Source of the DNA: Amycolatopsis roodepoortensis
GTDB taxonomy: Bacteria; Actinomycetota; Actinomycetes; Mycobacteriales; Pseudonocardiaceae
Length of the DNA stretch: 64,000 nt
NCBI RefSeq assembly: GCF_014873915.1
Contig: NZ_JADBEJ010000008.1
Span: forward strand, 682,001-746,000
Direction of reading: 5' to 3'
The position numbers were made by a program, and so were the translations under genes. A model generated the notes under the pieces. That model was not told the DNA's origin. It searched no databases and saw nothing but the letters and a program-made list of their open reading frames with translations. Shown here piece by piece: positions 6,649-15,432 of the stretch (the first letter of the stretch is position 1; every line of letters begins with the position of its first letter).

Positions 6649-8316
6649 ATGGCGGGTTCCGCCGATCGTCTGCTGGTCACGGTGACCTTGCTCGATCGTC
6701 CCCGCCTGATCGGGCTGATCCTCAGCGCGCTCGCCGGGACGGCGGCGGGACTGCTGCTGCCCGGCGCGCTCGCCGCCGCGGTGGACGCCGTGGTGGCCGG
6801 GCGGCCCAGCCTTCCCGAGGTCTCCTGGCTGATCGTCCTCGGTGTCACCGAAATCGCCGTCGGCCTGATCGGCGGCATCCTCACCGCGCGGATGACCGCG
6901 TCCGCGACCGCCTGGCTGCGCCGGAAACTCGCCGATCGCTATCTCGCGCTCGGCACCCGATCGACCTTCGCCGACGGCGACGCGATCAGCAGGCTCACCG
7001 GTGACTGCACCGGCGCGGGAATGGTCGCCTCGGTCGTCGTCCAGCTCGGCTCGACCACCCTGATCTCCGGCGGCGCGGTCGTCCTGCTCGCCGTGATGGA
7101 CTGGCGGCTCGCGCTCGTCTTCCTCGGCAGCATCCCGTTCGGCCTGATGCTCGCGCGAACCCATCTGAGGAACACCGCGGACGACGTCCTCACCTATCAA
7201 GAGGTGTCCGGCGAACTCGCGGCGAGGATGGTCGACGCCGTCGCCGGGCTCCGCACGATCGCCGCGTCGGGCACCGCCGACCGCGAGGCCGAACGGGTGC
7301 TGCGGCCCCTGCCGAAACTGAGCCTCGCCGGCCGCGGGATGTGGCGGACGCAGGCCAGGATGGTGTGGCGCTCCGGGCTGCTGCTGCCCGCGGTCGAACT
7401 CGCGGTGCTCGCCGCCGCCGGTTTCGGGGTGCTGGACGGCAGGCTGACCGTCGGCCAGGTCCTCGCGGCGCTCGGCTACGTCGCGCTCGGCATGGGCTTG
7501 ATCACCCAGATTCCTTTGCTCACCACACTTTCCCGCGCGCGGTCGTGCGCGCGGCGGATCAACGAGGTGCTGGACTCGCCGGTCCCGGAACCGGGCGACC
7601 TCGGCGTGGTTCCCGGGCGGGGCACGCTCGAACTGCGCGGTGTCACCGTCGAAGGCGCGTTGGCCGACGTCGACCTGCTCGTGCCGGGCGGCCGGTTCAC
7701 CGCGGTCGTCGGGCGTTCCGGTGCGGGGAAGTCCGCGCTGGTCAACGTCCTCGGCGGACTGCTGACCCCGGACGAAGGAGCGGCGTTGCTCGACGGCCGC
7801 CCGGTGGAGCGGCTGCGGCCGAACGAGCTCCGCGCGGTCGTCGGGTTCGCCTTCGAACGGCCCGCGCTGCTCGGGGCGACGATCGGTGACGCCGTCGGCT
7901 ACGGCTCGTGGGCAGGCGAGGCCGCCGTGCGCGCGGCCTGCCGGTCCGCCCAGGTCGACGACCTGATCGTCCGGTTGCCGGACGGCTACCGGACGCCGCT
8001 TTCGGAGACACCGCTGTCCGGCGGGGAGGCGCAGCGGATCGGGCTGGCGCGCGCGATCGCGCACGCGCCGCGGGTGCTCATCCTCGACGACGCCACCGCC
8101 AGCCTCGACACGGTCACCGAAGCCGCGGTCGAAGAGGCGATCGAACGCACGCTCCCCGGCCGGACCCGGGTGGTGGTGACGCATCGCGCGGCCACCGCGT
8201 CGCGGGCGGATGCGGTGGTGTGGCTGGAAGACGGCCGGGTCCGGGCGGTCGGCGCGCATGACGAGCTGTGGCGGGATCCGGCCTATCGAGCCGTTTTCAC
8301 CGAGGGTGCGCAATGA
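6649..8316 (+). CDS. ABC half-transporter of lanthipeptide operon (RamA-like)
   Basis: 555 residues from ATG 6649, which has AAGGAG 4 bases upstream; longer starts lack a ribosome site and cut into the terminator. A six-helix membrane domain (about 15-300) is followed by an ATPase with Walker A GRSGAGKSA (from residue 355) and signature LSGGEAQ. Walker B VLILDD carries Asp481 where the catalytic Glu is expected. The H-loop is VVTHR. The Q-loop glutamine position reads GFAFERPALL, so it is missing. It probably pairs with the next protein as a heterodimeric exporter of the lanthipeptide, with this subunit holding the degenerate site. Confidence 0.88.
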   Translation: MAGSADRLLVTVTLLDRPRLIGLILSALAGTAAGLLLPGALAAAVDAVVAGRPSLPEVSWLIVLGVTEIAVGLIGGILTARMTASATAWLRRKLADRYLALGTRSTFADGDAISRLTGDCTGAGMVASVVVQLGSTTLISGGAVVLLAVMDWRLALVFLGSIPFGLMLARTHLRNTADDVLTYQEVSGELAARMVDAVAGLRTIAASGTADREAERVLRPLPKLSLAGRGMWRTQARMVWRSGLLLPAVELAVLAAAGFGVLDGRLTVGQVLAALGYVALGMGLITQIPLLTTLSRARSCARRINEVLDSPVPEPGDLGVVPGRGTLELRGVTVEGALADVDLLVPGGRFTAVVGRSGAGKSALVNVLGGLLTPDEGAALLDGRPVERLRPNELRAVVGFAFERPALLGATIGDAVGYGSWAGEAAVRAACRSAQVDDLIVRLPDGYRTPLSETPLSGGEAQRIGLARAIAHAPRVLILDDATASLDTVTEAAVEEAIERTLPGRTRVVVTHRAATASRADAVVWLEDGRVRAVGAHDELWRDPAYRAVFTEGAQ

Positions 8317-10049
8317 GTGTCTGGGGGCTCTACCGCTCGGCGCTGGCCGGGCAGTGGCGCGGCGGGCTGGTCCTGCTGGCCTGCTCCGTACTGGAAAGCG
8401 CGCCCGCGTTCTTGTCCGGTCGCCTGGTCGAGCTCGCGGTCGACGAGGGGTTTGCCGCGGATCGGCCAGGCACCGGACTGCGTTGGCTCGCGATCTTCGG
8501 GCTGGTCGCCGTGATCGGCGCGTTCGGTTCACGGCTGGTGTGGCATCAGCTCGGCAAGGTCGTCGAGCCGCTGCGCGACGCGCTGGTGACGGCCGTCGTC
8601 CGCGGGGTCCTGCACGATCCGGCGCCGCCGCGGAACCAGCCGGACGCCAGCGGCGTCGCCCGCATCACCCAGCACGTCGAAGTCGTCCGCGACGCCACGG
8701 CCGGGCTGCTGGTGCAGGCGCGCGGGATGATCGTGACGACGGTGGCGGCGCTGGCCGGGTTGTTCACCGTCGCCGGTTCGCTGGCGCTGATCGTCGCGAT
8801 CCCGGTGGTGGTCGCGGTCGCGGTGTTCGCCTGTCTGCTCCCGTCACTCGCTCGCCGCCAGCGCGCGCTGGCGCTCGCCGACGAGCGGACCGCCGAGGTG
8901 GCGGGCGCGTCGCTGTCCGGGATGCGCGACGTCGTCGCCTGCGGCGCGGAACCGCTGGCCGCGCTGGAGCTCTACGACGCCATCGACACGCAGGCCGCGG
9001 CGGCCGTGCGGGTGGCGCGGTCCGGGGCGGCACGGACGGTGGTGATCGCGACCGGCGGGTTCGTGCCGCTGCTCCTGGCATTGCTGGTGGCACCGGGCAT
9101 GGTCCGGGACGGGGTGCTCACCGCCGGCGCCGCGCTCGGCGCGCTGGTCTACCTCGCGACGACGATGCAGCCTGCGTTGCGTGGACTGGCCGCGACCGCG
9201 AGCACCGTGGTGCTGCGGCTGATCGTCGCGCTGCGGCGGCTCGCGGAGACCGCCGAAGCCGAGCCCGAGCCCGATGGCACGGCCGAACCCGACGGGACCG
9301 CGATCTACGTGCGCGACCTGACCTTCAGCTGGGGCGCGGCGGCGCAGCCGGTGGTGCGCGGGCTCGACCTGCACCTGCGGCCCGGCGAGCGGCTCGCGGT
9401 CGTGGGGCCGAGCGGTATCGGTAAATCGACCTTGGCCGGGCTCCTGACCGGAATGCTCGAACCGCAGGGTGGCCGGGTGCTGCTCGGTGGCGTGCCGGTC
9501 CGGGAGGTGCCGTCGGCGCTGCGGCACCGGATGATCGCGCTGATCCCGCAGGAGGCCTACGTCTTCGCGGGGTCGGTGCGGGACAACGTCGGCCTGTTCG
9601 CGCAGACCGCGATGGACCGCGAACTCCTGGCGGCGGTGGCGGCCGTCGGCGCGGAACCGCTGGTCACGCGGCTGGGCGGGCTCGACGGCGAGATCGGGCA
9701 CGGCACGCTGTCCGCCGGCGAGGCGCAGCTGATCGCGCTCGCGCGCGTCTACGCGAGCGAAGCGGGCGTCGTCATCCTCGACGAGGCGACGTCGCACCTC
9801 GACCCGCCCGCCGAAGCCCGCGCGGAGCGGGCGTTCGCCGAGCGGGGCGGGGTGCTGGTGGTGATCGCGCACCGGCTGTCGTCGGCGTTGCGCGCGGACC
9901 GGGTCCTGGTGATGGACGGCAAGGAGACCGCCCTCGGCACCCACCTCGAACTCATGGACCGGTCCACGCGCTACGCCCAGCTCATGCACGCGTGGTCGCC
10001 GCGCTTACCCCAGCCCAGTGCGCAGTTCTTCCAGCGCGCTCCGGAGTAG
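8313..10049 (+). CDS. ABC half-transporter of lanthipeptide operon (RamB-like)
   Basis: 578 residues; ATG 8313 overlaps the previous stop (ATGA), so translation is coupled. Membrane domain about 15-310, then a canonical ATPase: Walker A GPSGIGKST (about 365), Q-loop IPQEAYVF, signature LSAGEAQ, Walker B VVILDEA with the catalytic Glu, H-loop IAHR. Unlike its neighbour it has every catalytic residue, so the pair would have one consensus-type and one degenerate ATPase site. Its 3' end overlaps the convergent thioesterase gene by 45 bp. Confidence 0.9.
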   Translation: MSVWGLYRSALAGQWRGGLVLLACSVLESAPAFLSGRLVELAVDEGFAADRPGTGLRWLAIFGLVAVIGAFGSRLVWHQLGKVVEPLRDALVTAVVRGVLHDPAPPRNQPDASGVARITQHVEVVRDATAGLLVQARGMIVTTVAALAGLFTVAGSLALIVAIPVVVAVAVFACLLPSLARRQRALALADERTAEVAGASLSGMRDVVACGAEPLAALELYDAIDTQAAAAVRVARSGAARTVVIATGGFVPLLLALLVAPGMVRDGVLTAGAALGALVYLATTMQPALRGLAATASTVVLRLIVALRRLAETAEAEPEPDGTAEPDGTAIYVRDLTFSWGAAAQPVVRGLDLHLRPGERLAVVGPSGIGKSTLAGLLTGMLEPQGGRVLLGGVPVREVPSALRHRMIALIPQEAYVFAGSVRDNVGLFAQTAMDRELLAAVAAVGAEPLVTRLGGLDGEIGHGTLSAGEAQLIALARVYASEAGVVILDEATSHLDPPAEARAERAFAERGGVLVVIAHRLSSALRADRVLVMDGKETALGTHLELMDRSTRYAQLMHAWSPRLPQPSAQFFQRAPE

Positions 10050-10421
10050 ACCTTCGACGGGGACCGGCCGCCGGGATTCGCGATCGACGAAGACGTGCAC
10101 GAAGTGACCTTCCGCGATCACCGTCTCCTTCGAGTACATCCCGACCTCGTAGCGGACACTGGACCGGCCGAGGTGGCCGACCCGCAGGCCGACCTCGAGC
10201 TCTCCCGGGAACGACACCGAAGCGTGGTACTTGCACTGCGATTCCACGCACAGCCCGATGACTTCACCGGTTTCGATGTCCAGGCCGCCGCGTTCGATCA
10301 GCCACGTGTTGATCACGGTGTCCATCACCGAATAGTGGACGACGTTGTTGACGTGCCCGTAGACGTCGTTGTCCTTCCACCGCAACGGAACCGTCTGCCA
10401 GTGCGGGTACTCGGCGTTCAC
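10005..10421 (-). CDS. Hot-dog-fold acyl-CoA thioesterase (4HBT type)
   Basis: 138 residues, GTG start at 10421 overlapping the upstream dehydrogenase stop (GTGA). The N-terminus VPLRWKDNDVYGHVNNVVHY is the classic 4HBT motif with the catalytic Asp and the HVNN loop, followed by VESQCKYHASVSFPGELEVGL. It hydrolyses acyl-CoA thioesters. Its coupling to the Fe-dehydrogenase suggests a role in a CoA-linked carbon pathway, but the substrate is unknown. The 3' end overlaps the ABC gene on the other strand. Confidence 0.9.
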   Translation of the reverse strand: MNAEYPHWQTVPLRWKDNDVYGHVNNVVHYSVMDTVINTWLIERGGLDIETGEVIGLCVESQCKYHASVSFPGELEVGLRVGHLGRSSVRYEVGMYSKETVIAEGHFVHVFVDRESRRPVPVEGLLRSALEELRTGLG

Positions 10422-11704
10422 CACAGCGTCACCGATTCCCGCAGGATGACGGCGAGATCGGCTTCGGACGCCTCGCGCGGCGCCGTCGCCAGCAGCCGTT
10501 GTTGTTTCACCGTGCCGGAAACCAGTGAGTCCACATCGGACTCGGTGTACCCGACGGCGCCGATCCCGTTGGGGATCCCGATCTCCCGCATGATCTGCCC
10601 GAGTACCGCGGGCAGGTGTTCCCGCAGATCGCCCGGCCATTCGTAGTCCGGCGCGAGCAGCCGGGCCACCCGGATGTGCCGGTCCGGCGCGGCGTCGAAG
10701 GTGAACCGGAACGCGGCCGGCGCCGTCAGCGAGACGGCCATCCCGTGCGGCACCATCGCTTCGTCGCCCGGATACCCGGACGGATGGAAGTCCCGGACCT
10801 GCCCGGCGATCGGATACGCGTTGGCGTGCGGGATGTGCACGCCGGCGTTGCCGAAGCCGAGCCCGGCGAACGTCGCGGCGAGCGCCATCGCCTCGCGTGC
10901 CTTCATGTCGGAGCCGTCCCGCACGGCCGCGGGCAGCGCCCACGACAGCAGCCGCAGCGACTGCTCGGCGAACATGTCGGCCAGCGGATTCGAGCCACAG
11001 TAAGGGACCCGGTCCTCCGGGCGCTTCCGGTCGAACTCGGTGTACGGCTTGGCCGTGTAGCTCTCTGCGGCGTGGCAAAGGATGTCCATCCCGCTCGCGG
11101 CGGTGACCTCCGGCGGCTGCGAGACCGTCAGCCGCGGGTCGACCACGGCGAGGCTCGGCCGCATCCGGAGATGACTGATGCCGCTCTTCACGCGCAGTGA
11201 CAACACGTCCAGCACGCAGACCGTGGTGCTCTCCGAACCCGTCCCGGTCGTGGTCGGCACCGCGACCAGCGGTTTCAGCGGCGCGCTCGGCGCGCGGCCG
11301 CCGCCGACCGGCGCGTTGACGTAGTCCATCAGGTCGCCGTCGTTGCTGGTCAACAGATTCACCGCCTTGGCGGTGTCGATGGCCGACCCGCCACCCACGG
11401 CGACGAAGGCGTCCCACTCGCCCTGCCCGCGGGCGAAGTCGACGGCCTTCCGCATGCTGACGTCGGTCGGCTCGACGTGCACGCCGTCGAAGACGACGGC
11501 TTCGATGCCATAGGTCTCGATACCTTCGGCGATCCGTTGTGGCCAGCCCGTCGCGGCGACGCCCGCGTCGGTCAGGACGAGCACGCGGCGCGCGCCGTAC
11601 TGGGTGAGGTCGTAGCCGATCTCGTCGCTCGACCCGGTGCCGTACTTCAAGGCCGGCGCCCCGTAAGTGAAAACAGTTTCACGTCCGGCGGTGGCTGAGG
11701 TCAC
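10418..11704 (-). CDS. Iron-containing alcohol dehydrogenase, hydroxyacid-oxoacid transhydrogenase type
   Basis: 428 residues from GTG 11704, which has AAGGGAG 10 bases upstream; an in-frame start at 11794 lacks one. The NAD-binding segment is VAVGGGSAIDTAKAVN, followed by PTTTGTGSE. The metal-ligand region contains ASGMDILCHAAESY, GFGNAGVHIPHANAYPIAG and AMVPHGMAVSLTAPA. The GFGNAGVHxPHANAYPIAG and PHGxxVxLTxPA motifs resemble ADHFE1/HOT enzymes, which pass hydride between hydroxyacids such as 4-hydroxybutyrate and oxoacids. First gene of a two-gene operon with the thioesterase, divergent from a ThDP enzyme that probably shares the pathway. Confidence 0.85.
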   Translation of the reverse strand: MTSATAGRETVFTYGAPALKYGTGSSDEIGYDLTQYGARRVLVLTDAGVAATGWPQRIAEGIETYGIEAVVFDGVHVEPTDVSMRKAVDFARGQGEWDAFVAVGGGSAIDTAKAVNLLTSNDGDLMDYVNAPVGGGRAPSAPLKPLVAVPTTTGTGSESTTVCVLDVLSLRVKSGISHLRMRPSLAVVDPRLTVSQPPEVTAASGMDILCHAAESYTAKPYTEFDRKRPEDRVPYCGSNPLADMFAEQSLRLLSWALPAAVRDGSDMKAREAMALAATFAGLGFGNAGVHIPHANAYPIAGQVRDFHPSGYPGDEAMVPHGMAVSLTAPAAFRFTFDAAPDRHIRVARLLAPDYEWPGDLREHLPAVLGQIMREIGIPNGIGAVGYTESDVDSLVSGTVKQQRLLATAPREASEADLAVILRESVTLW

Positions 11705-11732
11705 GTTTTCGTGCTCCCTTGCTCGAACACGT

Positions 11733-11815
11733 TCCGAATTTCGGACATTCCGCCGCTCCGGGGTTGCCGGAATCGGAAGATCGCTTGACGGCACCGATCA
11801 CCGCCCGCCTAAGCT
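11733..11815. promoter_or_regulatory. Divergent control region of dehydrogenase and ThDP genes
   Basis: Contains a perfect dyad TCCGAA-T-TTCGGA (11733-11745) and a second looser pair ATTCCG (11747-11752)/CGGAAT (11769-11774). A promoter-like TTGACG (11785-11790) with TAAGCT (11810-11815), 19 bp apart, faces the ThDP gene. The dyads look like a regulator site; no regulator gene is adjacent. Confidence 0.45.
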
Positions 11816-11860
11816 CTTCTCATTAGATACCAACCGGGAGCGTCCGTCGCCCAGACGGCC

Positions 11861-13483
11861 GTGCGGATCCTGACCGAGGCGCAGATCCACCGCGTGTACG
11901 CGGTGGTGGGTGAGTCCTTCCTGGATCTGCTCGACGCGCTGCAACGCGAACGCTCGATCACCTTCGTCTCGGCGAGGCACGACTCCGGCGCCGCCTTCAT
12001 GGCCGAGGCCGAAGGCAAGCTGACCGAGCACCCCGCGGTGCTGCTGGCCGGCCGCGGCCCGAGCGCGGCGAACCTGGCGATCGGCGTCTCCACGGCGTAC
12101 CAGGACGAGAGCCCGATGGTCGTCCTCCTGGAGAACCCGCCGCAGGATCCGGGGCCCACGAGCGAGCTGCCCACCGCCGACCTCACCGCGATGTTCGAGC
12201 CGATCTCGAAGTGGACCGGCCGCGCGGAATCGCCGGACGAGGTCCCCGGCCTGCTGGTCGAGGCGCTGACCCGCTGCCGGGAAGGGCGGCCGGGGCCCAC
12301 CGTCGTCGCCGTCCCCGCCGATTTCTGGGGGGTCCCGTTCGATTCGGCGAAACCGGTCGCCTCCGTGCGGCCGCCCGCCACCGGCGCGCTCGGCCGGACC
12401 GCCGAGGCGGTCGCGCAGCTGGTCGACGAGGCCCGCTACCCGGTGGTGATCGTTGGCGGCCGGGCCCGCGCCGCGCGGGACGAGCTGATCGCCGTCGCCG
12501 ACGAGCTCGCGTTGCCGGTGTACAACGCGTTCCGCCGCCAGGACGCCTTTCCCGAGAACCACGCGCGCTACGCCGGCCACCTCGGCATCGGCATCCCCGC
12601 GCGGCAGCTCGACGCGCTGGAGCGCGCGGACCTCGTGCTCGCGCTGGGCACCCAGCTCGACGAGGTCACCACCCAGTCCTTCCGCTACCCGACGCCGTCG
12701 CAGACGCTGGTGCTGGTCGGCACGGGGATCGAGCCCGCCCGCCGCGGCGGCCTGACCTTCCGGGTCGACTCCGAGGTCGAGCCCTTCCTGCGTGAACTGC
12801 GCAATGTCGCCTCGCCACGGCAGCGGCGCGCGTCGGCCGCGAACGCCGCCGTGCACACCTTCATGACCCCGCCCGACACGAGCGGCGCCACGCGCGTCCA
12901 CCCGGCCGACGTCATCCGGGCGGTGCGCAAACTCGCGCCCGAGGACGCGATCGTGACCAGCGACGCGGGCAACTTCGCCCAGTTCATGCACCGCTACTGG
13001 TGTTTCACCGCGCCGCGCAGCCAGCTCGGCCCGAGCAACGCGGCCATGGGGTACGCGGTCCCCGCGGCGGTCGCGGCGAAACTCGCCGAACCACGCCGGA
13101 CGGTGATCGCGATGGCGGGCGACGGCGGCGCGCTCATGACCGGCCAGGAGATCGAGACCGCCGTCCGCTACCGCGTCCCGGTGACTGTCCTGGTGTTCCA
13201 GAACGGAGTGCACGGCCCGCTCGCCGTGCACCAGGCGCGCAAGCACGGACGGCTTTCGGGCGTCACCGTCCCCATCACCGACTTCGCGTCGTGGGCTCGC
13301 GGGCTCGGGGCCGCCGGGTACACCGTGGACGACCGGGAAGAGCTGGAGCCGATCATCGCGAGCGCGCTGGTGCGGCAACGGCCGTGCGTGATCGACATCA
13401 GGACGGATCCGGACGTGGTGACCCCGGACATCCGGCTGACGAGCCTGCTGGGCGCCGCGAGGCCGCAGCAAGGCGGCCAGTAG
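11861..13483 (+). CDS. ThDP-dependent enzyme, acetolactate-synthase-like
   Basis: About 540 residues. The three-domain plan is clear: PYR domain (RVYAVVGESFLDLLDAL, RHDSGAAFMAEAEG), a central domain (PVVIVGGRARAARDEL, LGIGIPARQLDALERADLVLALG) and a PP domain with GDGG...QN (AGDGGALMTGQEIETAVRY, VLVFQNG) for Mg-ThDP. The residue normally Glu (RHE, activating the ThDP aminopyrimidine) is Asp here (RHD). The true start is uncertain: GTG 11861 has no close ribosome site, and homology-like sequence (VAQTAVRILTE) extends a few codons upstream, so a non-standard or leaderless start near 11822 is possible. It probably decarboxylates or ligates a 2-oxoacid together with the divergent dehydrogenase. 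Confidence 0.85.
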   Translation: MRILTEAQIHRVYAVVGESFLDLLDALQRERSITFVSARHDSGAAFMAEAEGKLTEHPAVLLAGRGPSAANLAIGVSTAYQDESPMVVLLENPPQDPGPTSELPTADLTAMFEPISKWTGRAESPDEVPGLLVEALTRCREGRPGPTVVAVPADFWGVPFDSAKPVASVRPPATGALGRTAEAVAQLVDEARYPVVIVGGRARAARDELIAVADELALPVYNAFRRQDAFPENHARYAGHLGIGIPARQLDALERADLVLALGTQLDEVTTQSFRYPTPSQTLVLVGTGIEPARRGGLTFRVDSEVEPFLRELRNVASPRQRRASAANAAVHTFMTPPDTSGATRVHPADVIRAVRKLAPEDAIVTSDAGNFAQFMHRYWCFTAPRSQLGPSNAAMGYAVPAAVAAKLAEPRRTVIAMAGDGGALMTGQEIETAVRYRVPVTVLVFQNGVHGPLAVHQARKHGRLSGVTVPITDFASWARGLGAAGYTVDDREELEPIIASALVRQRPCVIDIRTDPDVVTPDIRLTSLLGAARPQQGGQ

Positions 13484-13740
13484 GGGCCGCCGCGCCGGAG
13501 CACCGGGCGGTACTTTTTCTCAGGGGATACACAGAAACCCTTGTGGGGCCGCCTTCACCTGCTCCAAAGGGTGGGAAACCGGTGACGACTCGGCCGACTT
13601 TCGGTCGCGGAGACCGGATTTTGTCGGTCGGCCGTGGCACAATCGCCGCAACACCGAGGGTCCGATATGGACCGGAGCGATCACCGGTGAAGTTGTTGGC
13701 ACGCAGTACTTAGAGCGTTGTGTTGACACTGGGAGAAAAC

Positions 13741-13911
13741 ATGGCTGACGAAACGAAGCCACAGGACAAGTCCGTTTCCGGCGTGGTGCCGGTGCTGTTC
13801 AGCGCGGACGCCGAGACCCACGACATCGCCGTCGTGGCCACGAACCGGGAGGCGTTGCGCCGTTCGCCGTTCGGCACCGAGGTGCCCCTGCGCGCCGCCA
13901 GCGGCGAATAG
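13741..13911 (+). CDS. 56-residue protein of unknown function
   Basis: ATG 13741 with GGGAGA 4 bases upstream. Acidic/polar N-terminus (ADETKPQDKSVSG), then VVPVLFSADAETHDIAVVATNREALRR and PFGTEVPLRAASGE. No Cys, signal peptide or membrane helix. It stands alone between a ThDP gene and a cold-shock gene. The 257-bp upstream gap (13484-13740) holds no other gene I can support. I do not recognise it; a small regulator-like or structural protein is possible. Confidence 0.55.
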   Translation: MADETKPQDKSVSGVVPVLFSADAETHDIAVVATNREALRRSPFGTEVPLRAASGE

Positions 13912-14007
13912 GCCGGTCGGCGGAGGCCTCGCCGGGAGAGGTACAGTGCGGCTGCGCACACCAGGGTGAAGACGCTTGTCGGCCTGCGTGAGGTGTGCTT
14001 TACTGAT

Positions 14008-14053
14008 TCAGGTCTCGTTTTTTGTGTTCGTGTTGGTTCACGCTCGCAGAACT
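14008..14053 (+). promoter_or_regulatory. Conserved cold-shock mRNA leader element, copy 1
   Basis: A segment in the long leader of the cold-shock gene that recurs, with only small gaps, at 36312-36356 before the second cold-shock gene. Shared blocks are TCAGG, TCGTTTT, GTGTTCGTG, TTCAC and CTCGC(A/G)GAACT. The leaders otherwise differ, which suggests a conserved RNA or DNA signal. Confidence 0.6.
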
Positions 14054-14159
14054 CAGCGGGCGTAGTGTCTCCTCGTGTTTCCGGGGAAGCAAACCGTCTG
14101 GTCAAGACCCGGGCTGCCGACGTGGCTTCCTGTTTGTTTGTGTTGCATATGGAGATTTT

Positions 14160-14363
14160 ATGACTCAGGGCACTGTGAAGTGGTTCAACTCCGAGAAGGG
14201 GTTCGGCTTCATCACTCCCGACAACGGCGGCGGCGACGTCTTCGTGCACTACAGCGAGATCAAGGGCAACGGCTTCCGTACCCTCGAGGAGAACGCCCGC
14301 GTGGAGTTCGAGATCGGGCAGGGCGCGAAGGGTCCGCAGGCCACCTCGGTCACCGTGATCTGA
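14160..14363 (+). CDS. Cold-shock protein (CspA family)
   Basis: 67 residues, ATG 14160 with GGAGA 4 bases upstream. A single cold-shock domain with RNP1 KGFGFI and RNP2 DVFVHYSEI. It binds single-stranded RNA/DNA and acts as an RNA chaperone. The 5' region is long (about 150 bases after the conserved leader block) and T-rich, as in cold-shock mRNAs. It is closely similar to the second copy at 36475. Confidence 0.96.
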   Translation: MTQGTVKWFNSEKGFGFITPDNGGGDVFVHYSEIKGNGFRTLEENARVEFEIGQGAKGPQATSVTVI

Positions 14364-14377
14364 TCCAAGCTTTCCAA

Positions 14378-14418
14378 GCAGGGCCGTCATCCCTTCGGGG
14401 AGGCGGCCCTGCTGCTTT
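14378..14418 (+). terminator. Rho-independent terminator of the cold-shock gene
   Basis: Perfect 9-bp stem GCAGGGCCG (14378-14386) with CGGCCCTGC (14404-14412), followed by TGCTTTT, 15 bp after the stop codon. Confidence 0.85.
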
Positions 14419-14478
14419 TCCGGGCTCGTGACGGGTCTGGCCAAGGGGGTCTTGGGTACCTACCCGGCCATGGCCGAC

Positions 14479-14530
14479 GTTGCGAAGCCACTTTCGCAAC
14501 CTTCAACGTTGCGAAAGTGGCTTTCGCAAC
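14479..14530. repeat. Paired-hairpin intergenic repeat, copy 1
   Basis: Two mini-hairpins GCGAAAG-TGG-CTTTCGC in opposite orientation are separated by CTTCAAC and bounded by GTT/AAC; the whole unit is one large inverted repeat. This copy has lost one A in its left half. Other copies are at 53077, 63178 and 63266. The rest of the 358-bp gap (14364-14721) holds nothing else I can identify. Confidence 0.85.
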
Positions 14531-14721
14531 GTCCGGCGGGACACGCGTGTCGTCCATCCAGTCACGCGTAACCGCGCCAGCGCGCGAGACGTGGGCACCC
14601 AGCACGACCACTCACGGTTGGCCCTAACCGTCCGCGTGAGCCCCGAACCTGACGAAAGTCGAGGCTCCCGCCTGACCTTCGCCCGCTGCCCCGCGCCGTC
14701 CCCATCGGCGACGCTTCCACC

Positions 14722-15432
14722 ATGAACGGGAAAACCGGCCGATGGATCGGCGGAGTGGCACTGATACTCGCCCCGCTCGTGTGGTGCGCGGGCCTGTTGC
14801 TGCGACACCTGGTGCTCAAGGACTTCACACCGGAGCAGGTCGCGTGGTTCGACCAGTACCCCTTCGCCGCGCCCGGACAGCTGGCCGCGTACGCCGCCAA
14901 CCCGGGCTTCGTGACGGCCGCGTACTCGCTCTTCCTGCTCGGAGCGGTCCTCCTGCTGCCGGCTTTCCTGACGCTGGCGAAAATCGTCGCGGCGAAGGCG
15001 CCGGCGTTGGCCGCGTGGGGATTCCTGCTGCTCGCGTTCGGCTTGTTCGCACGGGTCTACTTCGCCGGTGTCGAGCTGACGGCCTTCGAGCTCGTCGACA
15101 AGCTCGGTCTGGACCACGCGACGAAGCTGGTGATGGACGACTACGTCGACCTGTCCTACGGGTTGTGGCGGATCCCGGTCACCGCGTCGGTCGGCCAATA
15201 CGCCGGCGGGCTGCTGCTGGCCATCGGGGCGTTCCGCGCAGGCACCTTTGGCATCGTGCGGGCGCTGCTGTTCCTCTGGCCGTGCACGCTCTGGATGGGG
15301 GTGCTGAAGGAAAGCGAGCTCCTGAGCGTCTTCACCGCGGTGGCCCTCGGCCTGGCGCTCGTCCCGCTCGGTGTCCGCGTGCTGACGAGGCCCGCCGACC
15401 GTCAGGTGGGGGAGACGAGCCCCGCTTCGTAG
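14722..15432 (+). CDS. Multi-pass membrane protein, function unknown
   Basis: 236 residues. About six hydrophobic segments, starting with WIGGVALILAPLVWCAGLLL, then VTAAYSLFLLGAVLLLPAFL, ALAAWGFLLLAFGLFARVYFAGVE, YAGGLLLAIGAF and a C-terminal FTAVALGLALVPLGV. A polar loop with LKDFTPEQVAWFDQYPFAAPGQ is probably extracytoplasmic. Its 3' end overlaps the convergent response-regulator gene by 31 bp. No recognised family. Confidence 0.75.
   Translation: MNGKTGRWIGGVALILAPLVWCAGLLLRHLVLKDFTPEQVAWFDQYPFAAPGQLAAYAANPGFVTAAYSLFLLGAVLLLPAFLTLAKIVAAKAPALAAWGFLLLAFGLFARVYFAGVELTAFELVDKLGLDHATKLVMDDYVDLSYGLWRIPVTASVGQYAGGLLLAIGAFRAGTFGIVRALLFLWPCTLWMGVLKESELLSVFTAVALGLALVPLGVRVLTRPADRQVGETSPAS

Noticed and set aside
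11861..13483. Biosynthetic acetolactate synthase (ilvB)
   Set aside because: No small subunit gene follows and the catalytic Glu is replaced by Asp; only the general ThDP family can be claimed.
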